The position numbers were made by a program, and so were the translations under genes. Below, piece after piece: positions 35,369 through 45,509 of a stretch of 57,850 nucleotides of DNA. The notes beneath the pieces are model-generated. The model was not told the DNA's origin, searched no databases, and worked only from the letters and a program-made list of their open reading frames with translations. Where the stretch lies: assembly GCA_015258095.1 (NCBI GenBank), contig JABZIV010000010.1, forward strand, positions 1-57,850, in the 5' to 3' direction. Source of the DNA: Lachnospiraceae bacterium (GTDB lineage Bacteria > Bacillota > Clostridia > Lachnospirales > Lachnospiraceae). The first letter of the stretch is position 1. Each line of letters opens with the position of its first letter.

Positions 35369-36550
35369 TCATCCCTCTATTATTTCTTCAAAAGTTTCTT
35401 TTACAATTTTGCATGATTGCAGAAGTGAATAATTACTTGCAAAGCCTTCTGAAATCCTTCTTCTTAATTGTCCATAAGCAGATTCGTCTGTTTTTAATAG
35501 ACCTCGAATTTCTCGGATAAAGTCCATTGATGTTTCACAAACGGTAATTAAATCTTGTACAGACTCATATCCGGCACTGGAATGATTCGTCGTAATAACC
35601 GGAAGGCCACACGAAAGAGCCTCCGCTATCTTCACTTTCATCCCAGCTCCATAGAAAATCGGTGCTACATATGCATAAGCCTGCAGATAATAAGGATCTA
35701 TATCATTGGGATTCGAGTATAAAAAAACGTTAGGAATCATATCTGCAAGATGCCTAATCTTATCATTTGGATTGGATCCAGCAATCACTAATGCATATTT
35801 GTCTCTCAAATCTTCATCTAGCTTTGACCATACATTTTCAAGAAACCATATAGTGCCTTCAGCATTTGGACCAAACCATAACGAACCGGTAATCGCTACG
35901 AAAGGTTCCGGTAATCTTTCCTTCATAGATGTATTAAATTGCTTTACACATACTGGCATTAATTTGATATTATTATCTCGACCATATAACTCAGCAAGCC
36001 TTCTTTGATCTTGGGGAGTTAAAGCAAGTATAACATTCGAGTATTGTATGCATTTTTTTTCTGCTCTTTTACCTAGTTTCTTGTGTATAAAATTGGTTAA
36101 ATTTTTTCTTTTTTTATATAATGCGTCAAAATAATCGCTTTCTACATTATGAGCTCTGACAATCACCGGTAATCCTTTTTCTTTTGCCCAGCACACAACA
36201 AAATCTTGTCTCGCATAGTCCAAATAACAACAGTCAAATTCTTTAGCGTCTATTGTTGCAACAATTTTAAACCAGGACTCAAAAAAGCTTGTGGTTATTC
36301 CTCTGAATACAAGACGAGCAACCCTCTTTAGGATATCCTTGCTTTGTTTAATGATACAAACACTCTTTAATTTTATATTGTATTCATCAAATTCGCATTG
36401 ATTAAATTCAGGTCCAACATATGTCACATCTGCAAAGCTACATAATGAGTGCAATGACTGTAATGCTCCTATTCCGCCGCCAAACCTTTCAGTAGGAGTA
36501 ATAAAAGAAAAATATAGTATTCTTGGCTGTTTTTTTTTCGTTTTATACAT
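35369..36550 (-). CDS. Glycosyltransferase, GT4 type
   Basis: 393 aa. GT-B fold: N-terminal RILYFSFITPTERFGGGIGA, AITGSLWFGPNAEG, and a C-terminal donor-site segment KIAEALSCGLPVITTNHSSAGYE. Adds a sugar to the lipid-linked unit. Overlaps the deacetylase-like gene by 8 bp and is 2 bp before EpsG. Specificity unknown. Confidence 0.82.
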   Translation of the reverse strand: MYKTKKKQPRILYFSFITPTERFGGGIGALQSLHSLCSFADVTYVGPEFNQCEFDEYNIKLKSVCIIKQSKDILKRVARLVFRGITTSFFESWFKIVATIDAKEFDCCYLDYARQDFVVCWAKEKGLPVIVRAHNVESDYFDALYKKRKNLTNFIHKKLGKRAEKKCIQYSNVILALTPQDQRRLAELYGRDNNIKLMPVCVKQFNTSMKERLPEPFVAITGSLWFGPNAEGTIWFLENVWSKLDEDLRDKYALVIAGSNPNDKIRHLADMIPNVFLYSNPNDIDPYYLQAYAYVAPIFYGAGMKVKIAEALSCGLPVITTNHSSAGYESVQDLITVCETSMDFIREIRGLLKTDESAYGQLRRRISEGFASNYSLLQSCKIVKETFEEIIEG

Positions 36551-37514
36551 TTAGCATACTCCTATCTTTTAATACTCTTAATGCTCGTTTTATAAAAAAA
36601 TAGTATGCCATCAATCCTTTTGAGGCATCCAACTCGGTATCAACACTTCCGGTATGTATATTAATATTTTTTAAGTCTGATTCTGAAATGAATTCCATCT
36701 TTTCATTATTCTTAATCCATTCAAGCTGTTTTTTTAAACGTTGACCAAGCTTCTTGTTAAATAAAGGATTATCCGGATTTTGTCTCCAATCGAGTAGAGA
36801 AAAACTATGTACAAAAAAAGAAACTACGTCGACTAACTGCTCATGGTATGCTTTATTTATAACTCGACAAAACTCATGAATATCCATTGAGCAATCCACT
36901 TTATCAAATCTTGTGTAAAAAGGACACTTAAAACTTCTAAAAGATGTTACAGGTACTTCAATAATATTATTGCTTCCTATATTCACCATTCGATTAAAAC
37001 AAGGAGCTGGATTTATCTTGCAATATTTGTTCCCATAAAATTCGCTCATATCGTACAAGTATCCCTGTTGTTCCAATATTTTGATTGTATTATTATCTGC
37101 ACCATATCTTCCGGCACGAAATGATAATGGACTTTTTCCAACTAATTTTTTATATAGTTCAGTACACTTAGATATCATTTCCAACTGTTCATCAAAACTA
37201 TACTGCCACAGATATCTTCGGTTCTTATCTTCCATATGATCAGGATGCATGTGAACTCCGACATTATGTCCCCTGTCAAGAATACATTGAGTTACTTCTG
37301 TGATTTTTTGCTCTCCATATTCCCAGGCTTCTGCAAAATCCACAAAAAACAAGCCTTTCGCTCCATATTCATCGAACAAATCCATTAAATAACGGATTCC
37401 ATATTCCTTCCCGGATTTCGTCTTTCCAAAAATCAAAGCATCAACCGGCTTTTTTCCGGCAGGGCCTTCTGTATCTATAGATATGAGAACTTTCTGTTTA
37501 TAACTTTTTGTCAT
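36543..37514 (-). CDS. Polysaccharide deacetylase-like protein (NodB/CE4 fold)
   Basis: 323 aa. CE4-like residues: DTEGP (catalytic Asp plus metal Asp/Glu), the histidines in VGVHMHPDH, and FRAGRYGAD. No signal peptide, so it probably acts on a cytosolic or lipid-linked precursor. It overlaps both neighbouring glycosyltransferases. May de-N-acetylate a sugar of the repeat; not proven. Confidence 0.72.
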   Translation of the reverse strand: MTKSYKQKVLISIDTEGPAGKKPVDALIFGKTKSGKEYGIRYLMDLFDEYGAKGLFFVDFAEAWEYGEQKITEVTQCILDRGHNVGVHMHPDHMEDKNRRYLWQYSFDEQLEMISKCTELYKKLVGKSPLSFRAGRYGADNNTIKILEQQGYLYDMSEFYGNKYCKINPAPCFNRMVNIGSNNIIEVPVTSFRSFKCPFYTRFDKVDCSMDIHEFCRVINKAYHEQLVDVVSFFVHSFSLLDWRQNPDNPLFNKKLGQRLKKQLEWIKNNEKMEFISESDLKNINIHTGSVDTELDASKGLMAYYFFIKRALRVLKDRSMLNV

Positions 37515-38631
37515 TCTGTATCTTCTCCACCAACTGATTTAAGTACTTGTCCGCTACTACTTCTTCTGTGATCTTAATACAGTTCTCCTCAAATACTTTT
37601 CTCATTTTTTTATTATTTCTAAGTTCTGTTAATGCATCTATCAGTTCTTTAGAATTTTTATGATTAACAGCTATCCCTACTCCCCATCTATCTACAAGCT
37701 CAGATAGATACGTCCCCTTCGCTACAATAATAGGAAGTCTACAATACACGGATTCATATAATTTATTAGGCAAGGCTATTCTCACATTAGGATTATCAGC
37801 ATTGTATACGGCATAAACACAGTCAACACTACTATATAGATTAGCTATATCCATTTTATAATCATATTTTCCTGTGAATTTTACCCAAGCTTTGTTGCTG
37901 CAGTACTTAGAAATTTCCTCATAGTCATGTGACGTTCCGCCTGCGCCTGCAAATAGCACATTACAACCGCAAACCTCTGCTGCATCAACCAGCATCTTCA
38001 TCTGATCTAAATATCTAATGCCACCTATAAAGCCGACCGTAAAAACTCCGTCATTCTTCTTAATATATTTATCAAAGACCTCCTTTTCAGGGGCATTAGG
38101 AATAAATAACACCTTCTCTTTATCAACTAGTTTGTAGTAATATACACTATAAAATTTTTCCGAAGTGATAACCAGATAATCAACTATTCTAAAACATCTC
38201 TTTTCAATATTCTTAATGCTTTCGCTTATAATCCTGTTGATTAACTTTTTAGGCTCTTCAATATATATTTCTCGAAGATCTGCCACATCATAAAATAGCT
38301 TAATATCCCGATGTTGTTGTTTATATTTTTCCGCTATAAGTAAAGAATCAAGCCCATCTGCATAAATCAAATCCGGTTTCAATTCATTTAATTTCGCTAA
38401 TGCCTTTTTTTGATACCCTCTAGATACTATGTATCTCTTTAAAATATGCTGTGCCGTCGGTAAATCCACATCATAAATAAAATGACTAACATCGTTAAAC
38501 GCAGGTTCCCAAATATCTTGGCTCTTTCTTCTCGTGCATATAACGTTTACTATCCCATATTCCTTAAAAACTTTTATGCGTTTATTCGTTTTCGGATCCG
38601 GAACATGTGTGAGTAAAAAACATGTCTTCAT
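37498..38631 (-). CDS. Glycosyltransferase, GT4-like
   Basis: 377 aa GT-B protein: CFLLTHVPDPKTNKRIKVFK, LRKPDLIYADGLDSLLIAEKY-like segment in the middle, TVGFIGGIRYLDQMK and PNKLYESVYCRLPIIVAKGT for the donor site. It overlaps the deacetylase-like gene by 17 bp and follows WecC by 26 bp. Confidence 0.8.
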   Translation of the reverse strand: MKTCFLLTHVPDPKTNKRIKVFKEYGIVNVICTRRKSQDIWEPAFNDVSHFIYDVDLPTAQHILKRYIVSRGYQKKALAKLNELKPDLIYADGLDSLLIAEKYKQQHRDIKLFYDVADLREIYIEEPKKLINRIISESIKNIEKRCFRIVDYLVITSEKFYSVYYYKLVDKEKVLFIPNAPEKEVFDKYIKKNDGVFTVGFIGGIRYLDQMKMLVDAAEVCGCNVLFAGAGGTSHDYEEISKYCSNKAWVKFTGKYDYKMDIANLYSSVDCVYAVYNADNPNVRIALPNKLYESVYCRLPIIVAKGTYLSELVDRWGVGIAVNHKNSKELIDALTELRNNKKMRKVFEENCIKITEEVVADKYLNQLVEKIQNDKKL

Positions 38632-38657
38632 TTGATAACCTTTCCACTTTTTTCTTT

Positions 38658-39872
38658 CTATGATAAATGATAAACACCAGGCTTATTACAGATATTATGA
38701 CAATCCAAAACAATCTTATCCGATAACTTACCCATATTCTCTTTAATTTCGTTGTGTTTAACCATGATGACCACGAAATCAACATCTTTAAGGAATTCAT
38801 CGAGACTATGATACTGGTTAGCCACAACATCTTTCTCAATATAGGGATCATATACTTTTAGTCCGGTAGCAAGGTGATGCTTCTGACTTTCCAAAAGCTG
38901 AAGTGTCGGAGACTCGCGCATATCGTCCACATTTTCTTTGTATGTCAGTCCATACAACCCAACCCGTTTTACATCATTCATAGAATTCTCTTTCATAATG
39001 TCATATATTCTATGTAAAACAAAATCAGGCATTGAATCGTTGGTCTTCATTGATTCATTTATCACTTTAGTAAGACTCGGATAATCTCCCACTAAAAACC
39101 ATGGATCAACAGAAATACAATGCCCCCCAACGCCCGGACCGGGCTGAAGAATATTCACCCGCGGATGCATATTACAGATTTTTATAATTTCATAAACATC
39201 CATATTGTCATGCCTACAAATCTTAGCCAACTCATTTGCAAATGCAATATTAACAGCTCGAAAAGTATTTTCCACCACCTTTGTCATTTCCGCCGTTTTA
39301 ATATTTGTAATAATGATTTCTCCTTGGCAAAAAGAGGAATAAAGTTCCTTTACTTTTTCCCCGACCTCTTTTCTATCAGCTCCAATTGTTCGGTTGTTAT
39401 GAAGTAGCTCATAAACCATATTTCCCGGAATAATTCTTTCCGGCGCATGAGCAAGACGAATATCATTTCTATTCTCTCTCTCCAGAATTGGACGTATATT
39501 TTTTTCTATCGTCCCGGGTGAAACTGTAGATTCTATAACTAAAATTGCATCTTTCGGTGCAACTTTAAGAATATCTTTTATAGCGGAAATCACATAACCG
39601 GGATCTATCTTTTTACTAAACTTATCATAAGGAGTCGGTACGGAAACTATATACATATCCGTATGTTGATACTCCGTTGTAAATCTAATACCGGCCTTTA
39701 ATGCATCCTGAAATAAGTCATCAAGCCCTTTCTCTTTGAATGTTGTTTTTCCGGAATTTAAAACACTAATCAAGTCTTTATTATAATCAGTACCTACAAC
39801 TTCCACTCCATGACTCGCCAACATTAGTGCTGTCGGTAAGCCGATATACCCTAGACCTATAACATTTATCAT
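38658..39872 (-). CDS. wecC: UDP-N-acetyl-D-mannosamine dehydrogenase
   Basis: 404 aa. NAD motif GLGYIGLPTALMLASHGVE, catalytic cysteine in GVGGHCISVDPWF and C-terminal MRESPTLQLLE. Oxidises UDP-ManNAc to UDP-ManNAcA; related UDP-glucose dehydrogenases are excluded by the family-type GGHCI sequence and the presence of WecB. Adjacent to the heparinase-like gene with no gap. Confidence 0.9.
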   Translation of the reverse strand: MINVIGLGYIGLPTALMLASHGVEVVGTDYNKDLISVLNSGKTTFKEKGLDDLFQDALKAGIRFTTEYQHTDMYIVSVPTPYDKFSKKIDPGYVISAIKDILKVAPKDAILVIESTVSPGTIEKNIRPILERENRNDIRLAHAPERIIPGNMVYELLHNNRTIGADRKEVGEKVKELYSSFCQGEIIITNIKTAEMTKVVENTFRAVNIAFANELAKICRHDNMDVYEIIKICNMHPRVNILQPGPGVGGHCISVDPWFLVGDYPSLTKVINESMKTNDSMPDFVLHRIYDIMKENSMNDVKRVGLYGLTYKENVDDMRESPTLQLLESQKHHLATGLKVYDPYIEKDVVANQYHSLDEFLKDVDFVVIMVKHNEIKENMGKLSDKIVLDCHNICNKPGVYHLS

Positions 39873-41732
39873 CTATTCTTTCCCCCTATCTATTGTAACT
39901 ATAAGTTCTTGATCTGCTTTTACTTTTAAAATAACGTCATTAATTTTTTCATTATTTAAATAATAAACACTTCTATACGCTTCTTTTATTTCGTAATCAA
40001 CAAAACCAGCCATTCTACATAATTCTCTACCAGCCTTAAAAAAAAGTATCTCGTTTTTTTCCTCAATGACTTTACAAGGCGTATGAAAGTGAATCAGAGC
40101 ATCTTCACTTACTTTATCCATAATAATATACCTATTTCCTTTGGAAAATACTCTTCTTTTATGTGTATATCCATTTTGGGATTCTATATTTCCCTCAAAA
40201 CTATCCTCTGTTATTTTTGCTAATTTTCGTTTCGTCCAATCCGTAACCATAAAGTGAGAATAGGTATTCATTTGTAGTTTATTCTTGACCATAACAGTAT
40301 TATGAGCACTATTTTTCACCAATTCTCTCCCCTCTTTAGAAGCATAAGAGAATGTTCCACTATCACATAATACATTTACACCATTAATCCAAAGATCAAA
40401 ATGCAGCTGATCCATATGCGATGGCCTAGAATGAAATCCATTTGCTACAATCATTGCCCATGAGTCACTATTTCTTAATGTAAATAATCCAGCATGCCAA
40501 AATTGTGATGATACCTTTTCAATCTTTTCTCTACCATATTGTTCGATTCCTTTCCCGGAGAACCAAATTAATTCTTCCTGAAGCTGAGTATCATCAAACA
40601 ATTTATTCCCTGCAGTTAATGCATATATAGCATTAACTATCGGACGGAAATCTCTATAACCGCACGATGTAACCGGAAAGATTAATGCCCCGTCATTTGC
40701 TCCATAATTTGGCATATCACCGTTTTCATCCTGACATTGATACATTAAGAGTGCAGATTTCCTTATCTTTTCTATGCTGTTTCTACTTAGCTGTTTACCT
40801 GTTGCTTTGCACATGGAGATGATACATTCGATATCTTGTAATGCTAATCTTTGATAATTAAAGGAAAACTGTTTATACCCCCCATCCTCCATAAACTGTT
40901 CTTCTATAACTTTATTGCAAAACTTATATGCTTTTTCAATTTGCCTATCATCTCCACAACAATATGCCCCTGCAATCATTCCCATCAATTCCGAAAGAGT
41001 ATGATTATTTTTGATGCACTTATATGCATAAAAGAAATTGCTTAATATCTTACTATAGCAACTATTAATCAGCTCCTTAAGATATATGGCATCAATATTA
41101 CTCGTAATTCCCACTTTTTCAAATATAGTATAGGCAAGTAAAGCATTTATCATCCTCAAACTACACTCTTGTCCACATTTATAATTAGCCCCATAACCAT
41201 ATTTATTCTTCTCAACCCAATCTTTCAGCTGTTCACTAAATGCCCTATAATACTTTTCATCATTAGTAAGTAAAAATGCTCTTGCAAGGGTGATAAAATG
41301 AGAAAACCTTGAGGCCTCCCAAACAACCTTTATATCTCCATTTTCTGTATTGAAATCAGGTATTTCGTACCATTTCTTAAGCTCATCATACCTCTTTCCG
41401 GTTAAAGGATTTAATTGCCAATCTAATGGATATCCATAATCTAAATTCAAAGAAGAAAATCCTTTTATAACTCCTCGACATGCATTATTTGCAATATCCA
41501 ACAATCTCTCTTGCTCTGTTTTATCAAGGTTTTTTATAAAAACTCGCAGGATATCTACATCTATACAAAAGAGGTTAAGTCTTGTTGGATACAAATGTTT
41601 TTTTTCGTACAATTTTTCTAGCTTGGGTAACCTTTTTAAAGACTTGATTTTTATGCTATATAGTAGTCGATAGAATCCCCATCTAATTCCATATTCAAAT
41701 ATAATCGATTTTAACATTCCTAATTTCCGCAT
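39873..41732 (-). CDS. Heparinase II/III-like polysaccharide lyase family protein
   Basis: 619 aa. Helical (alpha/alpha) N-terminal half, with NNHTLSELMGMIAGAYC and YRDFRPI, and a beta-rich C-terminal half with HSRPSHMDQLHFDLWINGV, a strong heparinase II/III match containing the histidine/tyrosine region. No signal peptide is obvious. Members in polysaccharide operons may cleave or edit uronic-acid glycans; a ManNAcA-containing product fits. It overlaps the preceding gene by 13 bp; ATG 41717 is an alternative start. Confidence 0.8.
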   Translation of the reverse strand: MRKLGMLKSIIFEYGIRWGFYRLLYSIKIKSLKRLPKLEKLYEKKHLYPTRLNLFCIDVDILRVFIKNLDKTEQERLLDIANNACRGVIKGFSSLNLDYGYPLDWQLNPLTGKRYDELKKWYEIPDFNTENGDIKVVWEASRFSHFITLARAFLLTNDEKYYRAFSEQLKDWVEKNKYGYGANYKCGQECSLRMINALLAYTIFEKVGITSNIDAIYLKELINSCYSKILSNFFYAYKCIKNNHTLSELMGMIAGAYCCGDDRQIEKAYKFCNKVIEEQFMEDGGYKQFSFNYQRLALQDIECIISMCKATGKQLSRNSIEKIRKSALLMYQCQDENGDMPNYGANDGALIFPVTSCGYRDFRPIVNAIYALTAGNKLFDDTQLQEELIWFSGKGIEQYGREKIEKVSSQFWHAGLFTLRNSDSWAMIVANGFHSRPSHMDQLHFDLWINGVNVLCDSGTFSYASKEGRELVKNSAHNTVMVKNKLQMNTYSHFMVTDWTKRKLAKITEDSFEGNIESQNGYTHKRRVFSKGNRYIIMDKVSEDALIHFHTPCKVIEEKNEILFFKAGRELCRMAGFVDYEIKEAYRSVYYLNNEKINDVILKVKADQELIVTIDRGKE

Positions 41733-42997
41733 TGCACTACGCTCTCAATAACATGTAATAATTTATCTGTCAGAATTCTAAAATCAAAATCTTTGGCACC
41801 ATCTCTAGCATTTTTTCCAATGCTGTCTCTTTCCTCTCTACTCATATCATGAAATCTAATAATCTGTTCAGCCAGCAGTTCCGGTGTGTCCTGTTCCAAT
41901 TCAACTCCACACTGATACCGATTGATAATCGAATAACCCATGCGTACAGTTGATATAATAGGTTTGCCACTTGCCATATATTCAAAAAGCTTATTTGAGC
42001 TATTCCCACGGGTCCAATTATACTGTTTTTGTGCATAGTTAAGTATAGTAACATCCGAGTGATTTAAAATATACGGTATATATTGTCGATTTATAAAGCC
42101 TTTTAGCTTCACGTTAACCAAATTTTCATTTTTAACTCTTCTTCTTAACTCTGGTAGCTGCACTCCATCTCCATAAATCAAGAACTGAATATCATCATAA
42201 TTTTTCTTATTCCTCAGTATTACTGCAGTATCCAACAGATTAGCGACATCATTGACCGGTCGAATAGTTCCGGTATACGTTACATTAAATTTCATTTTGT
42301 CAACAAGATCATCATCTTCTATAGATAAGTTACAGGCACGGTAATCGTAGTCTGCTAAATCGATTCCATTGTTAATATAGTAACATTTTTTTAAGTCTAT
42401 ATCTCCTCCTTGCTCCAGCGTCCATCGTCTCTCTTTAAGGTAATCCACGTCACCCTCTTTAGTAAATATTAAGCTAGCAGCATTTCTATATATCCAATGC
42501 TCTCCTTTTATCATTAACCTCCCAATAATACTTTTTTCTTTTGCTTTTCCAAATTGAAATATAGCTTCAGGCCAAAGATCACGTATCTCACAAATACAAG
42601 GTATCTTAAATTTCCTAGCAATCTGAATACCCGCCACCATCGTAAGTGGGTGTACAGAAGATGCAATTATTATGTCCGGTCTTCCATTCTTACTTTCGTA
42701 TGATTTTGTTACGGAAAATAAATTGATATAAAATTGTAACCAGCTTAAAACTCGCCCAATATTATTTTTCTTCGCTACCGCCGCTTTCACAAAGACAAAG
42801 GGTATTTCATCTACTTGCTTGACTATATAATTATTACTTCCCGTATCAATTTGTCTATCACTATTTAAAAAAGATGATGCACAAAAAATCGAAGTGTCAA
42901 CACCGTCTTTTTTTAAATACTTTGCAAACCAATAGTGCCGCCCAGCCTTGTTTTCAAACATTTCTGTTGCGTAGTGATTAAAAATCCATACTTTCAT
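41720..42997 (-). CDS. Glycosyltransferase family 4 (WbuB-like)
   Basis: 425 aa. Starts KVWIFNHYATEMFENKAGRHYWF (WbuB/WcaI style), CEIRDLWPEAIF, TYTGTIRPVNDVANLLD, and EYMASGKPIISTVR donor site. Probably an early transferase for an aminosugar; inference. Overlaps the heparinase-like gene by 13 bp. Confidence 0.85.
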   Translation of the reverse strand: MKVWIFNHYATEMFENKAGRHYWFAKYLKKDGVDTSIFCASSFLNSDRQIDTGSNNYIVKQVDEIPFVFVKAAVAKKNNIGRVLSWLQFYINLFSVTKSYESKNGRPDIIIASSVHPLTMVAGIQIARKFKIPCICEIRDLWPEAIFQFGKAKEKSIIGRLMIKGEHWIYRNAASLIFTKEGDVDYLKERRWTLEQGGDIDLKKCYYINNGIDLADYDYRACNLSIEDDDLVDKMKFNVTYTGTIRPVNDVANLLDTAVILRNKKNYDDIQFLIYGDGVQLPELRRRVKNENLVNVKLKGFINRQYIPYILNHSDVTILNYAQKQYNWTRGNSSNKLFEYMASGKPIISTVRMGYSIINRYQCGVELEQDTPELLAEQIIRFHDMSREERDSIGKNARDGAKDFDFRILTDKLLHVIESVVQCGN

Positions 42998-43162
42998 TTA
43001 AATTCCTCAATTCTCTTCATGTTTCAACTTATCAAATTTTACACTTCTATTCATACTGTAATATTCTCAAATAAAAATCTTTATTTAATTGAAACCTCCG
43101 TTACCAAAACAACATTTTCAGCAAAACCATTAAGAATTAGCAAACAAACATTTTTCGAAGAT

Positions 43163-44719
43163 TCATTTCTCCCTCCAATGCACACCATCTTGATTTTCTT
43201 TCCATTCGTACCGGATTCCTAGTTGTCTGCATGCCTGAAAATCTTTCGCTAGATTATCACCAATATAAAGCATTTCCGAGGCTTTTATCCTCCATTTTGT
43301 CAGAAGAATGCGATATGCAATATCGCAAGGTTTTCTGAACTGTTCTCCTCCTAATGCATCCGTGATAATAATTTCATCCATTAACTCATCTAAGTGCAAT
43401 GCCGAAATTTTATTTTTTTGCCCCTCTACTCTGCCATCCGTAATGATTCCCAGTTTCATGCCGTCTTCCTTATATTTCCGAATTCTTTTTAGCATCTCAG
43501 GATACAGCTTAATCTGCGGAAAATGATTTCGATAAACAGCCAAGCAGTTTTCTTTTTCTTCTGCCCTTCCCAGAATAGCTAAATAACTGTCTATCGCCTT
43601 CTGACCATTTTCAAAAAACTGCCACAAGTGTTTTTCTGCATTAGGCTCTTTCAAATACTTTGCAATTTCATGAAAACCGCTTCGAACATATTCCTTTTCG
43701 GAATACAAGGTGTCATCCAAATCAAAAACCACTGCTTTTAAAGGTTGCCGATAGCTTTCCATATTGATGCAAACGCTCTGATCAAAACGACTAAAAACCG
43801 CCCTATCTGCAATCTTTCCTAAATAATCTTTAGCCAAGACACGCTCTCCGAGAAGCAATCGTAAAGTAATTTCAGCACTATCTGCACCGGCCTTCATGCT
43901 AAGTGGGGAACCACCCCCGAAACGCGGATTGATTTCAATATAATAATTTTTTCCCGTTCGCTCATCTTTGATTAACTGTACCGTCAGTGGACCACATGGT
44001 TTAAATTCATTACAGAGCTTGATCATCTCCTCTTGCATTTTAGTGTCCATGCTTATTTCTGTCTTCAACACTTCTCCTGCACGAACAGCTACTCTAACTC
44101 GTGGAACAATAGTAATCGGATTCCCTTCCCAATCACAAAATATGTCTATTGTATATTCTGTCCCTTCAATAAATGGTTGAATAACATAATCCTTAATTTG
44201 AGATGCATAGACTCTTAGTTCTTCTTCATCTGCCACCTTAAAAGCATTAATGGAACTGCTGCCATCCTTCGGTTTAATAAACGCAGGATATCCTGTTTTA
44301 TAGTCTTCTAAACGATTCACCGGCATAGGCGCTAGTAACCCGCAATCAACGAAAAACTGAGAAGTTTTATTCTTGTCCCTACAAAGGCGGATTTTCTCCG
44401 GTGCTGAAATCATAACCCTGGTGTGGCTAAATGCAGAGATGTTCTCCGATAAAGTAAGTAGATCCGTATCTATCGTCGGAATCAATAAATCAATCTTATC
44501 CTTATCGCATATCTCAACCAGCTCATGAATATACCCTGCTTCTTTCATCCCGCAAACTTTTCTTGTAAAATCACAATAGGCTAATGCAGGAGCTGTCCCA
44601 TTCAAATCTGCCCCATATATTTTCAAAGTAACAGAAAGGCGAAGTGCTGCCTGCCGAAATGCTTGTATAAGCTCAACTCTTCTACCCACCCCTGTGAAAA
44701 GTATGCGCAATTCTCTCAT
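43163..44719 (-). CDS. ATP-grasp ligase fused to HAD hydrolase
   Basis: 518 aa. Residues 1-300 are an ATP-grasp of the CarB-like polysaccharide group: RRVELIQAFRQAALRL, KPKDGSSSINAFKV and IEINPRFGGGSPLSMKAGAD. Residues 310-518 are HAD: KAVVFDLDDTLYSE (motif I), LGIITDG (motif II), KPCDIAYRILL and YIGDNLAKDF. The two domains are linked by only about 20 residues. Likely adds or removes an amide or phosphate on a sugar; not predictable. It is 3 bp after the sugar transferase gene. Confidence 0.8.
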   Translation of the reverse strand: MRELRILFTGVGRRVELIQAFRQAALRLSVTLKIYGADLNGTAPALAYCDFTRKVCGMKEAGYIHELVEICDKDKIDLLIPTIDTDLLTLSENISAFSHTRVMISAPEKIRLCRDKNKTSQFFVDCGLLAPMPVNRLEDYKTGYPAFIKPKDGSSSINAFKVADEEELRVYASQIKDYVIQPFIEGTEYTIDIFCDWEGNPITIVPRVRVAVRAGEVLKTEISMDTKMQEEMIKLCNEFKPCGPLTVQLIKDERTGKNYYIEINPRFGGGSPLSMKAGADSAEITLRLLLGERVLAKDYLGKIADRAVFSRFDQSVCINMESYRQPLKAVVFDLDDTLYSEKEYVRSGFHEIAKYLKEPNAEKHLWQFFENGQKAIDSYLAILGRAEEKENCLAVYRNHFPQIKLYPEMLKRIRKYKEDGMKLGIITDGRVEGQKNKISALHLDELMDEIIITDALGGEQFRKPCDIAYRILLTKWRIKASEMLYIGDNLAKDFQACRQLGIRYEWKENQDGVHWREK

Positions 44720-44721
44720 TC

Positions 44722-45459
44722 TTACCCTTCCTGATCTCTTTCTCCGATAAATAATGGCATTGTTGCTTCACCATGAGCAGATATTCCTTCCGCATTTATT
44801 ATGCTTCGTATAGTATCTATAATAATCTTCAAATCTCCTAAAAAAGTAATATGATCTACGTACTCCACATCCAACTTAAATTTCTCTTCCCAACTTAAAG
44901 AATTTCTTCCTCTTGATTGTGCTAAACCGGTAAGACCCGGTCTAACTTCATGTCTTCTTGCCTGTTCCGGATTATATAAAGGCAAATATTGTACCAGCAA
45001 CGGTCTGGGACCAATCAAAGACATTTCCCCTTTTATAATATTAAAGAGTTCGGGCAACTCATCTAGCGAACTTGATCGGAGTATTTTCCCAAATGCAGTT
45101 AATCGCAGTTCATCCACTAATAACTGTCCATTTTCATCTTTCTTGTCATTCATTGTTCTAAATTTATATAATTTAAACACTTTCCCGTCTTTCCCCGGTC
45201 TATCTTGTTCAAACAAGACAGGGGATCCAAGGAATATGCGAACTAAAATTGCAAGAATGAGCATAAGTGGAGAAAAAATCAATAGACACAAGGTAGCTAA
45301 AAAACAATCCATCGGCCTTTTAACGAATTTCTCATATATACCTTTGCTTTTTTTATTCTTCGCTTTTTTCGCTGCCAGTGTTTCTACAACAAAGGAAATT
45401 CCGCCGGCAAAAATTGAAATCAACAGAATTGCCTTACATAGTTTCGCAAAGATCTTCAT
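44722..45459 (-). CDS. Initiating sugar phosphotransferase (EpsL/PglC-like)
   Basis: About 245 aa from ATG 45459 (GGAGTGG upstream). One N-terminal membrane segment, then KRPMDCFLATLCLLIFSP, VFKLYKFRTM, SSLDELPELFNI, MSLIGPRPLLV and RPGLTGLAQ, all typical for the bacterial sugar transferase family. Attaches the first sugar phosphate to undecaprenyl phosphate. The aminotransferase immediately before it suggests a diaminosugar or 4-amino sugar first residue. Confidence 0.9.
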   Translation of the reverse strand: MKIFAKLCKAILLISIFAGGISFVVETLAAKKAKNKKSKGIYEKFVKRPMDCFLATLCLLIFSPLMLILAILVRIFLGSPVLFEQDRPGKDGKVFKLYKFRTMNDKKDENGQLLVDELRLTAFGKILRSSSLDELPELFNIIKGEMSLIGPRPLLVQYLPLYNPEQARRHEVRPGLTGLAQSRGRNSLSWEEKFKLDVEYVDHITFLGDLKIIIDTIRSIINAEGISAHGEATMPLFIGERDQEG

Positions 45460-45509
45460 CTTTTTTCCACTCCACGTATCAACAAGCATCTTTCATGGCT
45501 CATAAAGCT

